From Granulicella tundricola MP5ACTX9 (GTDB lineage: Bacteria > Acidobacteriota > Terriglobia > Terriglobales > Acidobacteriaceae): a DNA stretch of 64,000 bases. Made by a program: the position numbers and the translations under genes. Shown here piece by piece: positions 40,752-49,395 of the stretch. Numbering within the stretch: position 1 is the stretch's first letter; every line of letters begins with the position of its first letter. The stretch spans positions 3,224,001-3,288,000 of the forward strand of contig NC_015064.1 of the NCBI RefSeq assembly GCF_000178975.2, read 5' to 3'. Under the pieces are notes generated by a model that was not told the DNA's origin, searched no databases, and saw nothing but the letters and a program-made list of their open reading frames with translations.

Positions 40752-40926
40752 GTCCTATGTGACGCCTGATCGACCTTGGCGGATGTATCAACAGACCCGG
40801 TTACCAGGCAACCTTTCGTCACCTGCATGCCGCCCGTTGAATCGCCAACCGGACGAAGTACAATAAGGATGTACTCGCACCCTCTTCCCCGAGGGTTTCG
40901 GGTTCAAGGCAATCGTTTCAACCACT

Positions 40927-41011
40927 GCGAAAGTGGCGAAATTGGCAGACGCACCAGACTTAGGATCTGGCGGAGCAATCCGTGGGGGTTCAAGTCCCCC
41001 CTTTCGCACCA
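40927..41011 (+). tRNA. tRNA-Leu (anticodon UAG)
   Basis: The acceptor arms GCGAAAG and CTTTCGC pair perfectly and CCA is encoded. The anticodon stem CCAGA/TCTGG encloses CTTAGGA with TAG at 40961-40963. A long variable arm and GGGGG-TTCAAGT-CCCCC T arm confirm a class II leucine tRNA of 85 nt that reads CUA and related codons. Confidence 0.97.
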
Positions 41012-41169
41012 AATCCCTCAAGGGTTTCAGCGCACTCCGGCAGGGACGGCCAGACCGTCCTCTGCCTTAGGCCTCAGAATCCCGGCCTCCGAATCCCGGC
41101 TCCTGCCTGAAACAAAACTCTGCTATCTCCAGTGGTATCATCGGCCTGTTTCTCCGGAGGCCTCCCATC

Positions 41170-41713
41170 GTGAGCCAGAGCACCTCGAACCTTCCGACCC
41201 TCATCAACCCCCTGACGAACCAGCCCTATCCTGAGTTCGAGTTCAACAGCGGCCCTTACTTCAAGAGCGCCACCGGCGAGCTCCGCAAACCCAGCATCGC
41301 CCTGACCCAGAGAGATCTGGCTGCACAGCGAGCCATGTCAGCCGGTACAGGCGAGCACGCGGGCCACCTCATCGGCACACAGTTTTGGCGCACCCGGTGA
41401 CGCGCGTAACCTCGGTCTCCAGAACGCCAGCATGAACAGCTACGCCTGGAAGCGAGACCAGGACGCTCTGGGCGGCACCGGCGGCAGCTACCTGAAGTTC
41501 GAGAACCACTGGGTCGATCTGCTGGAGTGCGACGTCCGCATCAAGGTCCACATCACGGATAACTATCGCGCCAACGAGAACCGGCCCTTCAGCCGCGACG
41601 TTCTCTGGTGGTCCATCGAACCCGGACATACGGACTGGATTCCGATGCCTAGCAACCTCGTCTTTGGCAACTTCGGTTCGCGGCGAGCACGCGAGGCTGC
41701 GGCACGGCTCTAA
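41170..41713 (+). pseudogene. Frameshifted DNA/RNA non-specific endonuclease-like gene
   Basis: A GTG start with GGAGG upstream opens a frame that ends at 41400. Skipping one T in the TTTT tract at 41383-41386 joins it to the frame ending at 41713, giving about 180 residues. The joined product reads EHAGHLIGTQF then GAPGDARNLGLQNASMNSYAWKR. This matches the pattern of Endonuclea_NS_2-type nucleases used in polymorphic toxins (GHL, GxPGDxxNL, N..W). No signal peptide or immunity gene is evident. It is either a true one-base insertion or a sequencing error in a homopolymer. Confidence 0.65.
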
Positions 41714-41831
41714 CAGACCACGTTCCTCGGCACGTTGCAGCGTCTCCCCAGGGCTGCGGGCGTTTGCCTGTAAACTGTATCCAGCGACGGCCAAAGCCCT
41801 CTCGCGCCAGTCTCAATACCCAAGGGAGCTC

Positions 41832-42194
41832 ATGAGCCAGTCCAATCCTGACCAGCCGAACCAGCCTGACCAGGCGAACGCGCAGACCACCATCCATATC
41901 TCGAACACCGAAGCCTACCGCGATGGCTACGCCAACAGCGTCCAGGTGCGGATGAGCGTGTGGGACTTTCAGCTTGTCTTCGGCACCATGCGTCAGGATT
42001 CGGCTGATGCGGTCACCCTGCAGAACTTCCAGGGCGTCTATCTGAGCCCGCAGCAGGCCAAGGCTCTCTGGAACGTGCTCGGCAACAACCTTGCCCAGTA
42101 CGAGGCCACCTTCGGTCAGCTGACGCTCGAGCCCCAGCCCCCGGGCAAGATCCAGATCATCCCCATCCCGCAGCCGGGCGGACCCGTCAACTAA
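41832..42194 (+). CDS. DUF3467 family protein
   Basis: This 120-residue protein has a Gln/Pro/Asn-rich N terminus, then YANSVQVRMSVWDFQLVFG, GVYLSPQQAKALWNVLGNNLAQYEATFG and a closing IPIPQPGG. These correspond to DUF3467, a small family of unknown function sometimes encoded next to secretion or stress genes. AAGGGAG lies five bases before the ATG; the frame continues upstream through the end of the nuclease-like gene without support. Confidence 0.8.
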   Translation: MSQSNPDQPNQPDQANAQTTIHISNTEAYRDGYANSVQVRMSVWDFQLVFGTMRQDSADAVTLQNFQGVYLSPQQAKALWNVLGNNLAQYEATFGQLTLEPQPPGKIQIIPIPQPGGPVN

Positions 42195-42202
42195 GCCGCG
42201 TC

Positions 42203-43849
42203 TTGAAATCCCAACCTCAGGCCGCCGGTAAGCCCGCTCCGAAGTTCTCAGAGTTCGTCGCGCCCGTCAGCCACCCGCTTCCGCTCTGGATTCTCTACCC
42301 GCTCTTCTTCATGTGGATCTACCTTCCGCACGGGACGCTGCTGCGCCTGCCCTACTTCTGGGATGAGGCCGGATACTATATTCCGGCGGCGCTGGACTTC
42401 CTGCACACCGGCTCGCTGATCCCGCACTCCACCCTGACGAACGCCCACCCGCCGCTGCCATCGATCCTGCTGGCGGCGTGGTGGTGGATCTCAGGCTTTA
42501 CCCCCTGGACCACCCGCACCTTCATCTGCATGGTCTCCGCGGCTGCGTTGCTGGGCCTCTTCCGGCTGGCTCGGTCGGTCGCGGGAAATGCCGTGGCAGC
42601 CGCCGTGACGATTCTCACCGCGCTCTATCCCATCTGGTTTACGCAAAGCACACTGGCGCACGCCGACATCTTCGCCGCTGCCTTCACGCTTTGGGCTCTG
42701 TCCTTCTACCTTGAGCCATACGGAAGCAGCGAGCGCCGCAACTACATTGCCGTGGCGGTCCTCTTCTCGCTCGCGGCGCTCTCCAAAGAGACCGCGATCA
42801 TCACCCCCGGCGCGCTTGCGCTGTGGGAGTTCGTCCGTCTGCTGACCGAAGGAAAAGCAAGCAAAGAATTTCCCGGCGCCCCGTCCTGGCGATGGATCAC
42901 CGCACTCCTTACCCCGATCCTGCCACTCGCCCTGTGGTATGCCTACCACTACCACCAGACCGGCTTCATCTTCGGCAATCCCGAGTTCCTCCGCTACAAC
43001 GCCTCCGCTAACTTCACCCCGTTGCGAGTCCTCCTCAGCCTGTGGCACCGCGCCGTACACCTGACCCTGCACATGAACATGTACGTCCCCGTCCTCTGCA
43101 CGGTGGCCGTCCTGCTCATGCCACGACGGCCGGACGAAACCCTGCCCCCTATCCGCAAGCCTCTGCTGCCCACGCTGCTGGTCATCGTCCTGGGTAACGC
43201 CTTCGCCTTCTCGATCCTCGGCGGGGCGCTCCTCACCCGCTACCTGCTCCCGGTCTATCCTCTGATCCTGCTGGTCTGCGTCTGCATCTGGAAGGAACGC
43301 CTGCAGCGCTGGGTCTGGCTGGCCGTCCTCACTGGCGTCGCGTTCTTCGCCGCCCAGCACATCAACCCGCCCTACGCCTTCGCGCCGGAGGACAACCTTA
43401 CTTACCGCGACATGATCGTCCTGCACCAGCAGGCCATCCACATCCTCGAAACCCGCTTCCCCGGCGCGACGGTCCTCACCGCGTGGCCCGCCACCACGGA
43501 GCTCGAGCACCCCGAACTCGGCTACGTCCATCACCCCCTCAAGATCGCGCCGGTCGACAACTTCTCCCCCGCCGAGATGGAGAAGGCTGCCACCGATCCC
43601 GGCACCTACGACACTGCCCTGATCTTCTCCACCAAGTGGACCCCGCCGCCTGGCCACTTCAACCTCAGCCGCTCCAGCCAGGGCTCGGACACGCGCTTCT
43701 TCGACTTCCATAACGACGTCACCCCCGCCCAGGCCGCCATCATCCTGCATGGCGAGATCGTCTGGCAGGCCAGCCGCAACGGCGAGTGGGCCGCCGTCCT
43801 GCACTTCCCTCGAGTGGTAGAAGCATCCCTCACGCCACCCCAGCGCTGA
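42203..43849 (+). CDS. GT39/ArnT-like membrane glycosyltransferase
   Basis: This 548-residue protein has about 11-12 hydrophobic helices and a first periplasmic loop with the acidic pair in YFWDEAGYYIPAALDFLHTG. That is the catalytic DE motif of GT-C/PMT-type transferases that use polyprenyl-linked sugars. NAHPPLPSILLAAWWWI matches the second conserved loop. The acceptor is unknown (lipid A, lipid or protein). The start must be TTG at 42203, because the next Met lies within the first helix. It follows the DUF3467 gene by eight bases. Confidence 0.82.
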   Translation: MKSQPQAAGKPAPKFSEFVAPVSHPLPLWILYPLFFMWIYLPHGTLLRLPYFWDEAGYYIPAALDFLHTGSLIPHSTLTNAHPPLPSILLAAWWWISGFTPWTTRTFICMVSAAALLGLFRLARSVAGNAVAAAVTILTALYPIWFTQSTLAHADIFAAAFTLWALSFYLEPYGSSERRNYIAVAVLFSLAALSKETAIITPGALALWEFVRLLTEGKASKEFPGAPSWRWITALLTPILPLALWYAYHYHQTGFIFGNPEFLRYNASANFTPLRVLLSLWHRAVHLTLHMNMYVPVLCTVAVLLMPRRPDETLPPIRKPLLPTLLVIVLGNAFAFSILGGALLTRYLLPVYPLILLVCVCIWKERLQRWVWLAVLTGVAFFAAQHINPPYAFAPEDNLTYRDMIVLHQQAIHILETRFPGATVLTAWPATTELEHPELGYVHHPLKIAPVDNFSPAEMEKAATDPGTYDTALIFSTKWTPPPGHFNLSRSSQGSDTRFFDFHNDVTPAQAAIILHGEIVWQASRNGEWAAVLHFPRVVEASLTPPQR

Positions 43850-43860
43850 GCCCAAAGCAC

Positions 43861-43866
43861 TATAAT
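43861..43866 (+). promoter_or_regulatory. -10 consensus TATAAT, probable leaderless start
   Basis: A perfect TATAAT is followed by CGCCCT and the GTG start at 43873, only 12 bp after the previous stop codon region. A -10 at this spacing would start the transcript at the GTG. No matching -35 was found. Confidence 0.5.
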
Positions 43867-43872
43867 CGCCCT

Positions 43873-45522
43873 GTGCTGAAGCCTTCCTTCTCCCGCCTGC
43901 TTGCCTCCTCCGCGCTCCTCATCACCGCCCTGGCGGCCCCGCTTCGGAGCCAGGCCCAGGCCTCGCCCAGCGCAGCCGACGAAAAGCAGCCCGGCGGCCA
44001 CGTCGTCCTCGTCCTGCCGTTCGACAACCGCTCCGGCAACCCCAACCTCAACTGGATCGGCGACTCCTTCCCCGACACCCTCAATCAGCGCCTGGGCTCG
44101 GCCGGCTTCCTCACCATCAGCCGCGACGACCGCCAGTTCGCCCTCGACCATCTCGGTCTGCCCGTCGACTTCCGCCCCACCCGCGCTACCACCATCCGCA
44201 TCGCCCAGACGCTTGACGCCGACTACGTCATCGTCGGCAGCTTCAACACCCAGGGCACCGGCACCAATATCCGCATCCTCGTGCAGGCCCAGGTGCTTGA
44301 GGTCAACAAGCTTCACCTCTCCCAGCCGCTCCAGGACTCGTCTGAGCTCCCCCGCCTCTTCGACATCGAAAACGCCATCGCCTGGAAGGTCGCACGCCAG
44401 ATCGAGCCCGGCTTCACGGTCGCCGAGCAGACCTTTCTCTCCGCCTCGGCAGGCATCCGCCTCAGCGCGTTTGAGAACTACATCCGCGGCACCTCCGCCA
44501 CTGCCTCAGACGAGCGCACCAAGCGCCTGGAAGTCGCCACGCTCGACGCTCCGACGTACGCCGCCGCGCAGCTCGCCCTGGGCAAGCAGTACTACGCAGA
44601 CCGCAGCTACGACAAGGCCGCCGCCACGCTCGCGCACGTCCCCTCCTCGGACCGCCTGTCGCTTGAGGCCGGTTTTTACCTAGGCCTATCGCGCTTCAAC
44701 GCAGCCAAGTACGCCGAGGCCGAGACTGCCTTCGCATTCGTCGCCTCCCGGTTGCCGCTGCCTGAGGTCGTGAACGATCAGGGCGTAGCTCAGAGCCGCC
44801 AAAACAAGGATGCCTCCGCGCTCTTCCAGCGCGCCGTCACCGCGGACCCCGGCGACCCGGACTACCACTTCAACCTCGCCGTCGCCACCTACAAACGCGG
44901 CGACTTCGCCACCGCCTCCCGTGAGATCCAGGCCGCCCTCAAGCTCCGTCCCAACGACAACGAGTTCAAGCAGCTCCAGACCCTCATCTCCGCCGGCCGC
45001 GCCACCAAACCCGTGGGCGACGGCTTCGACCCCACCACCCGCCTCCGCCGCACCTACTCCGAGGCCAGCTTCCGCCAGGCCGCCTTCCAGCTCGACCAGA
45101 TGCGCTCCATGCGGCTCGCCACCCTGCCGCCCAAACAGCAGGGCGCGGAGTACACGCAGCTCGGTCAGGACTACATGGCCCAGGGCCTGGTCCCGGAGGC
45201 AGAAGAGCAGTTCCTCTCCGCCATCCAAGCCGATCCCTCCAACGCCACCGCCCACACCGGCCTCGCGCAGGTCCGCCAGCTCAGTGACAGCCCGGACGAC
45301 GCACGCAAGGAGGCCATGGCCTCCATTCGCCTCGCCCCCAGCGTCAACGCTTACATCGTTCTCGCCAAGGTTGACCTCCAGAAGAACGAGCTCGCCGCCG
45401 CCTCCACGGACGTCCAGAACGCCCTGAAGCTCGAGCCCCGCAACGCCGCCGTCCTGCAGCTCCAGCAGGCCATTCAGGCCAAATCCCAGGCACCCGCCGC
45501 GACGCCCCAGGCCCACCCGTGA
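43873..45522 (+). CDS. Exported TolB-like N-terminal plus TPR protein
   Basis: This 549-residue protein has a signal peptide of about 27 residues. An FlgO/TolB-like N-terminal domain follows (VVLVLPFDNRSGNPNLNWIGDSFPDTLNQRL and ADYVIVGSFNTQG), then a long array of TPR helices to the C terminus. The combination is common in Acidobacteria for envelope scaffolding or sensing; the partner is unknown. The GTG start is chosen because the longer frame begins inside the upstream glycosyltransferase. Its stop overlaps the GTG of the NfeD-type gene. Confidence 0.8.
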   Translation: MLKPSFSRLLASSALLITALAAPLRSQAQASPSAADEKQPGGHVVLVLPFDNRSGNPNLNWIGDSFPDTLNQRLGSAGFLTISRDDRQFALDHLGLPVDFRPTRATTIRIAQTLDADYVIVGSFNTQGTGTNIRILVQAQVLEVNKLHLSQPLQDSSELPRLFDIENAIAWKVARQIEPGFTVAEQTFLSASAGIRLSAFENYIRGTSATASDERTKRLEVATLDAPTYAAAQLALGKQYYADRSYDKAAATLAHVPSSDRLSLEAGFYLGLSRFNAAKYAEAETAFAFVASRLPLPEVVNDQGVAQSRQNKDASALFQRAVTADPGDPDYHFNLAVATYKRGDFATASREIQAALKLRPNDNEFKQLQTLISAGRATKPVGDGFDPTTRLRRTYSEASFRQAAFQLDQMRSMRLATLPPKQQGAEYTQLGQDYMAQGLVPEAEEQFLSAIQADPSNATAHTGLAQVRQLSDSPDDARKEAMASIRLAPSVNAYIVLAKVDLQKNELAAASTDVQNALKLEPRNAAVLQLQQAIQAKSQAPAATPQAHP

Positions 45523-46838
45523 GCAGCCTCCTGCGCCTCTGGCCCGCCCTGCTGGTGCTGCTCCTCGCACCGGCAGCCCGCGCCCAGCCGCAGCCGCTTG
45601 TCGTAAAGCTCACCCTCCACGACACCATCCAGCCCGTTTCCGCCCAGTATCTTCATCGCGGCCTCGCTGAAGCCGCGGCTTTACATGCATCGCTTGTTCT
45701 TTTATCCCTCGACACTCCCGGCGGCCTGCTCGACTCCACCCGCACCATGGTCGATGACATCGAGCGCTCCCCCATCCCCGTCGCCGTCTTCATCTCGCCC
45801 ACCGGCGCACGCGCAGGCTCGGCAGGCTTCTTCCTGCTCGAATCCGCCGACATCGCCGCCATGGCCCCCGGCACCAACGCCGGAGCCTCCCACCCGATCA
45901 TCGAAGGCCGTACTCTGGACCCCATCCTGAAGCAGAAGCTGGAAAACGACGCCTCCGCCTTTCTCCGCTCCTTCACCACCCGCCGCAACCGCAATGTAGA
46001 AGCCGCAGAATCAGCCGTCCGCGACTCAAAATCCTTCAGCGACACCGAAGCCCTCAACCTCCATCTCATCGACCTCGTCGCCCCCGACGACGCAGCCCTC
46101 CTCACCGCCCTCAACGGCCAAACGATCCATCGCTTTGACGGCACTCCCATCACCCTCAACCTCACCGCCGCCACCATCCAGACCATCCCCCCATCCCCCC
46201 GCGAGCGCTTCCTCACCACCCTCACTAACCCCGACCTCGCAATCCTCCTGCTCTTCGCCGGTGTCCTGCTTATCTATCTCGAGTTCAACGTCCCCGGCAC
46301 GGTCATCCCTGGCGCGCTCGGCACCTTCATGGTGCTGCTCGCACTCTTCGGCCTCAACCTGCTGCCCGTCCGCCATACCTCCGCCGCGCTGGTCCTCGCC
46401 GGCCTCGCCCTGATGCTGCTGGAGTTCAAGATAGCCAGCCACGGCATCCTCGCCTTCACCGGCGTGGCTGCCCTTGTCGCCGGTCTGGCCACGCTTGTCG
46501 ACGCCCCCATCCAGGAGCTCCGGGTCCACACCTCCACCGCCGTCTCCGCGGGCTTCGCCCTGGGGGCCATCACGTTGTGGCTGGCGTGGATCGCCCTCCG
46601 CGCCCGCCGCAACAAGGTTCTCCTGGGCCCGGACGCCATGATCGGCAGACTGGCCATCGCGCTCACGAACCTTCAACCGGCCGGCCAGGTCGAGGTTCGC
46701 GGCGAGATCTGGCAGGCCATCCTGCGCGATCCGGCCGCCTTCGTCGCCCTGGGCGAGAGTGTCCTCATCCGCGAAGCCCACGGCCTTCAGCTCCTCGTCG
46801 AGGCCTCAAAAAACACCCCAAACACCCCGGCAGGATAG
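45519..46838 (+). CDS. NfeD-type membrane serine protease (stomatin partner)
   Basis: This 439-residue protein has a signal peptide, then a ClpP-like protease domain with LSLDTPGGLLDSTRTMV, GARAGSAGFFLLE (nucleophile Ser about 107) and a downstream KLENDASAFLRS with the putative general-base Lys. Four to five membrane helices and a C-terminal OB-like NfeD domain follow. These proteases cleave the hydrophobic C terminus of stomatin/slipin partners. A slipin gene lies 0.9 kb downstream. GTG overlaps the previous stop (GTGA), implying coupling. Confidence 0.9.
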   Translation: MSSLLRLWPALLVLLLAPAARAQPQPLVVKLTLHDTIQPVSAQYLHRGLAEAAALHASLVLLSLDTPGGLLDSTRTMVDDIERSPIPVAVFISPTGARAGSAGFFLLESADIAAMAPGTNAGASHPIIEGRTLDPILKQKLENDASAFLRSFTTRRNRNVEAAESAVRDSKSFSDTEALNLHLIDLVAPDDAALLTALNGQTIHRFDGTPITLNLTAATIQTIPPSPRERFLTTLTNPDLAILLLFAGVLLIYLEFNVPGTVIPGALGTFMVLLALFGLNLLPVRHTSAALVLAGLALMLLEFKIASHGILAFTGVAALVAGLATLVDAPIQELRVHTSTAVSAGFALGAITLWLAWIALRARRNKVLLGPDAMIGRLAIALTNLQPAGQVEVRGEIWQAILRDPAAFVALGESVLIREAHGLQLLVEASKNTPNTPAG

Positions 46839-46880
46839 ACTAAACAAGCAACCTTTACGACCCAAGGGAGTCTCTTTCGC

Positions 46881-47582
46881 ATGACCATTGCAATTCGCCG
46901 CCCAGGCATGATCGCCGCCCTGCTCTTCGGAGCCGCCTGCGCCGCCTCCTTCACATCCGCCGCACACGCTCAGGACACCGAGCCCCCCACCTTTCTCGAT
47001 AAGCAGCTCGCCCGCCTCGACCTCGGTATCACCGGCGTCGGCGAGTTCTCCAAGACCACCAACGGCCCCAACTACCTCAACCAGACCGTGACCCTCAAGC
47101 CCAGCAACACGCTCGGCTACATGGGCACCGTCGGCTACAGCAAATCACCCTGGGTCGGCGGCGAGTTCAACTTCCAGAACATCCGTTATACGGATAACTT
47201 CACCCTCGCCAACACCGCGACCACGCCCGCCAACCAGAACAGCCAGAACATCGCCATTCAGACCAACGTCATCGAGCTCAGCGCCGGTTACCTCATCCGC
47301 CCAGCCCACACCTTCTACGGCATCCAGCCGTATGCCTCGGCCGGTCTCGGCGCAATGGACTTCCGCCCCACCCCCGGCGGTGGACAGGGCCTCCCGCATG
47401 AGGGCGTCCGCTCCTTCTACTACACCGTAGGCGGAGAAGAGCTCGTCACGACTCACTTCGGCCTTCGCGGCGGCATTCGTCAGACCTTCTACCTGCAGCC
47501 TGACTTCTTCCAGAACTTCCTCCGCAATTCAAACCACTCCTATACCATCCAGCCCTACGCCGGATTCTTCATCCGCTTCTAG
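46881..47582 (+). CDS. Outer-membrane beta-barrel protein
   Basis: This 233-residue protein has a signal peptide (1-31, ending AHAQ). Alternating strands suggest a small OmpA/OmpW-type barrel, and it ends in the C-terminal aromatic Phe (FFIRF). No named family is recognised. AAGGGAG precedes the ATG by 11 bases. It sits between the NfeD-type protease and slipin genes and is followed by a strong terminator. Confidence 0.78.
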   Translation: MTIAIRRPGMIAALLFGAACAASFTSAAHAQDTEPPTFLDKQLARLDLGITGVGEFSKTTNGPNYLNQTVTLKPSNTLGYMGTVGYSKSPWVGGEFNFQNIRYTDNFTLANTATTPANQNSQNIAIQTNVIELSAGYLIRPAHTFYGIQPYASAGLGAMDFRPTPGGGQGLPHEGVRSFYYTVGGEELVTTHFGLRGGIRQTFYLQPDFFQNFLRNSNHSYTIQPYAGFFIRF

Positions 47583-47601
47583 CCAGCCGGATTTGGCTGT
47601 G

Positions 47602-47636
47602 AAGGGCGGGACGCTCAGTCCCGCCCTTTTCTTTTC
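47602..47636 (+). terminator. Rho-independent terminator
   Basis: AAGGGCGGGAC pairs perfectly with GTCCCGCCCTT around GCTCA and is followed by TTCTTTTCT. It closes the barrel-protein transcript and separates it from the slipin gene. Confidence 0.92.
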
Positions 47637-47731
47637 TCATCAAAACTTCCCGCCTTCACTCTCCCCGTTTGATCTACACTTCCCCCATAAGGCATCGCTG
47701 ACGCACGCCTGCCCTCAAGAAAGCCCATCCC

Positions 47732-48529
47732 ATGTCGCTTCCCCTCCTCATTGTCCCGGTCATCATCATTCTGTACCTCCTCAACTCCATCAAGATCCTC
47801 AAGGAGTATGAGCGCGCCGTCGTCTTCCAGCTCGGACGCGTCGGCAAAGAGGCCGCCGGCCCCGGCCTCATCTTCGTCTTTGCGCCCATCCAGACCATCG
47901 TCCGCGTCAGCCTGCGCCAGGAGGCCATGGAGGTTCCGCCGCAGGACATCATCACGCGTGACAACGTCACCCTGAAGGTCAACGCCGTCATCACCCTCCG
48001 CGTCGTCAATCCCATCGACGCGGTCATCAACGTCTCCAACTACATCTACCAGACCTCCCAGTTCGCGCAGACGACGCTCCGTTCCGTCCTCGGCGAGGTC
48101 GATCTCGACGAGCTTCTCGCCCACCGCGACCGCCTCAACCAGCGCATCCAGACCATCATCGACGGCCACACCGCGCCCTTCGGCCTCAAGGTCGTCTCGG
48201 TTGAGGTCAAGCAGGTCGACATGCCCGAAAACATGCTCCGCGCCATGGCCAAGCAGGCTGAAGCCGAACGCGAGCGCCGCGCCAAGATCATCCACGCAGA
48301 GGGAGAATTCAACGCCGCCGCCAAGCTCGTCGAAGCGGCCGCCCTCATGGCCACCCAGCCCATGACCCTCCAGCTCCGCTACCTCCAGACCCTCACCGAG
48401 ATCGGCGTCGAAAAGAACACCACCATTGTCTTCCCGCTCCCCATGGAGCTCATGAACCTGCTCAACCGCACCTTCACCGAGCCCGCAAAGCCAGTCGCGA
48501 ATGCCAATTCCGAAATCGCAAACCCTTAA
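47732..48529 (+). CDS. Slipin (stomatin/prohibitin family)
   Basis: This 265-residue SPFH protein has an N-terminal membrane hairpin ([13 protein letters not shown]). The SPFH core follows ([49 protein letters not shown]), then a coiled-coil-prone Ala/Glu/Arg segment ([17 protein letters not shown]). It should form large membrane-domain oligomers and is the expected substrate of the NfeD protease encoded 0.9 kb upstream, although a terminator and a barrel gene separate the two. Confidence 0.93.
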   Translation: MSLPLLIVPVIIILYLLNSIKILKEYERAVVFQLGRVGKEAAGPGLIFVFAPIQTIVRVSLRQEAMEVPPQDIITRDNVTLKVNAVITLRVVNPIDAVINVSNYIYQTSQFAQTTLRSVLGEVDLDELLAHRDRLNQRIQTIIDGHTAPFGLKVVSVEVKQVDMPENMLRAMAKQAEAERERRAKIIHAEGEFNAAAKLVEAAALMATQPMTLQLRYLQTLTEIGVEKNTTIVFPLPMELMNLLNRTFTEPAKPVANANSEIANP

Positions 48530-48592
48530 ATCAAAAAACGGAATCGACTCAGATACTTCCCTTTCGCTGGGAAATCCGAGAGCATCATTACT

Positions 48593-49339
48593 GTGAACAC
48601 CTTGCTCAACGACCGCGACGAAGACATCGACGAACTCCAGCACCGCCAGAGCCGGCCAGACCGCGTCCAAGACCGCCAGCGTGACCGCGAAATCACCCTC
48701 GGAACCACCATGGTTCTCGGCATCTTCTTCGCGCTCGCCGTCCTGTGCGCGGCCTTCTTCGGCTTCGGCTACTCCACCGGCCGCCACTCCGCCCTGACCG
48801 CCGCAGGCCCCGCCGGCGCGGCCAACGCTAACTCCAATGGCATCCTCAAGCCTGGTGCCGGCAGCATGTTCGGCCCCATCAACAACCCGCCCCAGAACAT
48901 CCAGCAGCAGCCCATTAAGACCGGCCCCGTACCCTCCTACAACACGCAGCCTGCCGACCAGGACGCCGAGGCATCCTCCGCCCCGCCCACGCGCCCCGCA
49001 GCCGTCCAGCGCGTCGTTGAGACGACGGAAGCCCCTGCACCCGCGCCCGTAGAACAGCCGAAGGCCGCCCGTGTCCTCGCCGTCTCCACCCCCGTCCCGG
49101 TCACCGCTTCCCCCGCCGCAGTTGGCCAGTTCATGGTTCAGGTCGCCGCCGTCTCCCACCAGGAGGACGCAGACCTACTCGTCACCACGCTCAAACGCCG
49201 CAGCTACGGCGTAGCCGTCCACCAGGAGCCCCAGGACAAGCTCCTCCACGTCCAGGTAGGCCCCTTCACGAACAAGAAGGACGCCGACGCCATGCGCCAG
49301 CGCCTCCTAGCAGACGGCTTCAACGCCATCGTCAAATAG
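48593..49339 (+). CDS. SPOR-domain membrane protein
   Basis: This 248-residue bitopic protein has a charged cytosolic N terminus (DRDEDIDELQHRQSR), one helix (about 39-60) and a long Pro/Ala/Gln-rich periplasmic linker. The C-terminal SPOR domain (about 170-248; FMVQVAAVSHQEDADLL and VQVGPFTNKKDADAMRQRL) binds denuded septal peptidoglycan. A role at the division site is likely. The start is GTG. Confidence 0.88.
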   Translation: MNTLLNDRDEDIDELQHRQSRPDRVQDRQRDREITLGTTMVLGIFFALAVLCAAFFGFGYSTGRHSALTAAGPAGAANANSNGILKPGAGSMFGPINNPPQNIQQQPIKTGPVPSYNTQPADQDAEASSAPPTRPAAVQRVVETTEAPAPAPVEQPKAARVLAVSTPVPVTASPAAVGQFMVQVAAVSHQEDADLLVTTLKRRSYGVAVHQEPQDKLLHVQVGPFTNKKDADAMRQRLLADGFNAIVK

Positions 49340-49349
49340 CTGCACAATC

Positions 49350-49395
49350 CGGGTGCCCCATGTCCCGCTTCTGGGACGTGGGTCTGGACCACCTC
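49350..49395 (+). repeat. GGGTGCCCC hairpin repeat, copy 4 (plus orientation)
   Basis: GGGTGCCCC leads into CATGTCCCGCTTCTGGGACGTG, a near-perfect palindrome, and the GGACCACCTC flank seen beside copy 2. It lies between the convergent SPOR and plsC genes, whose stops are 55 bp apart, so it may act as their shared terminator. Confidence 0.8.

Larger units (their letters stand above)
40442..40926. other. 485-bp region before tRNA-Leu with two minus-strand micro-ORFs
   Basis: There is no large gene. Two short hydrophobic ORFs run on the minus strand (40602-40751 and 40453-40539). A plus-strand stretch just before the tRNA has no recognisable promoter. The strand skew of the window changes sign close to here. 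Confidence 0.5.

Noticed and set aside
17157..40926. A tRNA-integrated genomic island ending at tRNA-Leu
   Set aside because: The genes inside are core metabolism and repair, there is no integrase or phage gene, and no direct repeat of the tRNA 3' end was seen at the left edge. An inversion explains the skew better.
40788..41021. A 77-residue minus-strand frame reading RKGGLEPPRIAPP
   Set aside because: This is the well-known artefact produced by translating the complement of a leucine or serine tRNA gene.
41383..41386. Programmed frameshift joining the two nuclease frames
   Set aside because: The needed shift is +1 with no stop-adjacent slippery codon, release-factor-like context or stimulatory structure that I can see; a one-base insertion or sequencing error is simpler.
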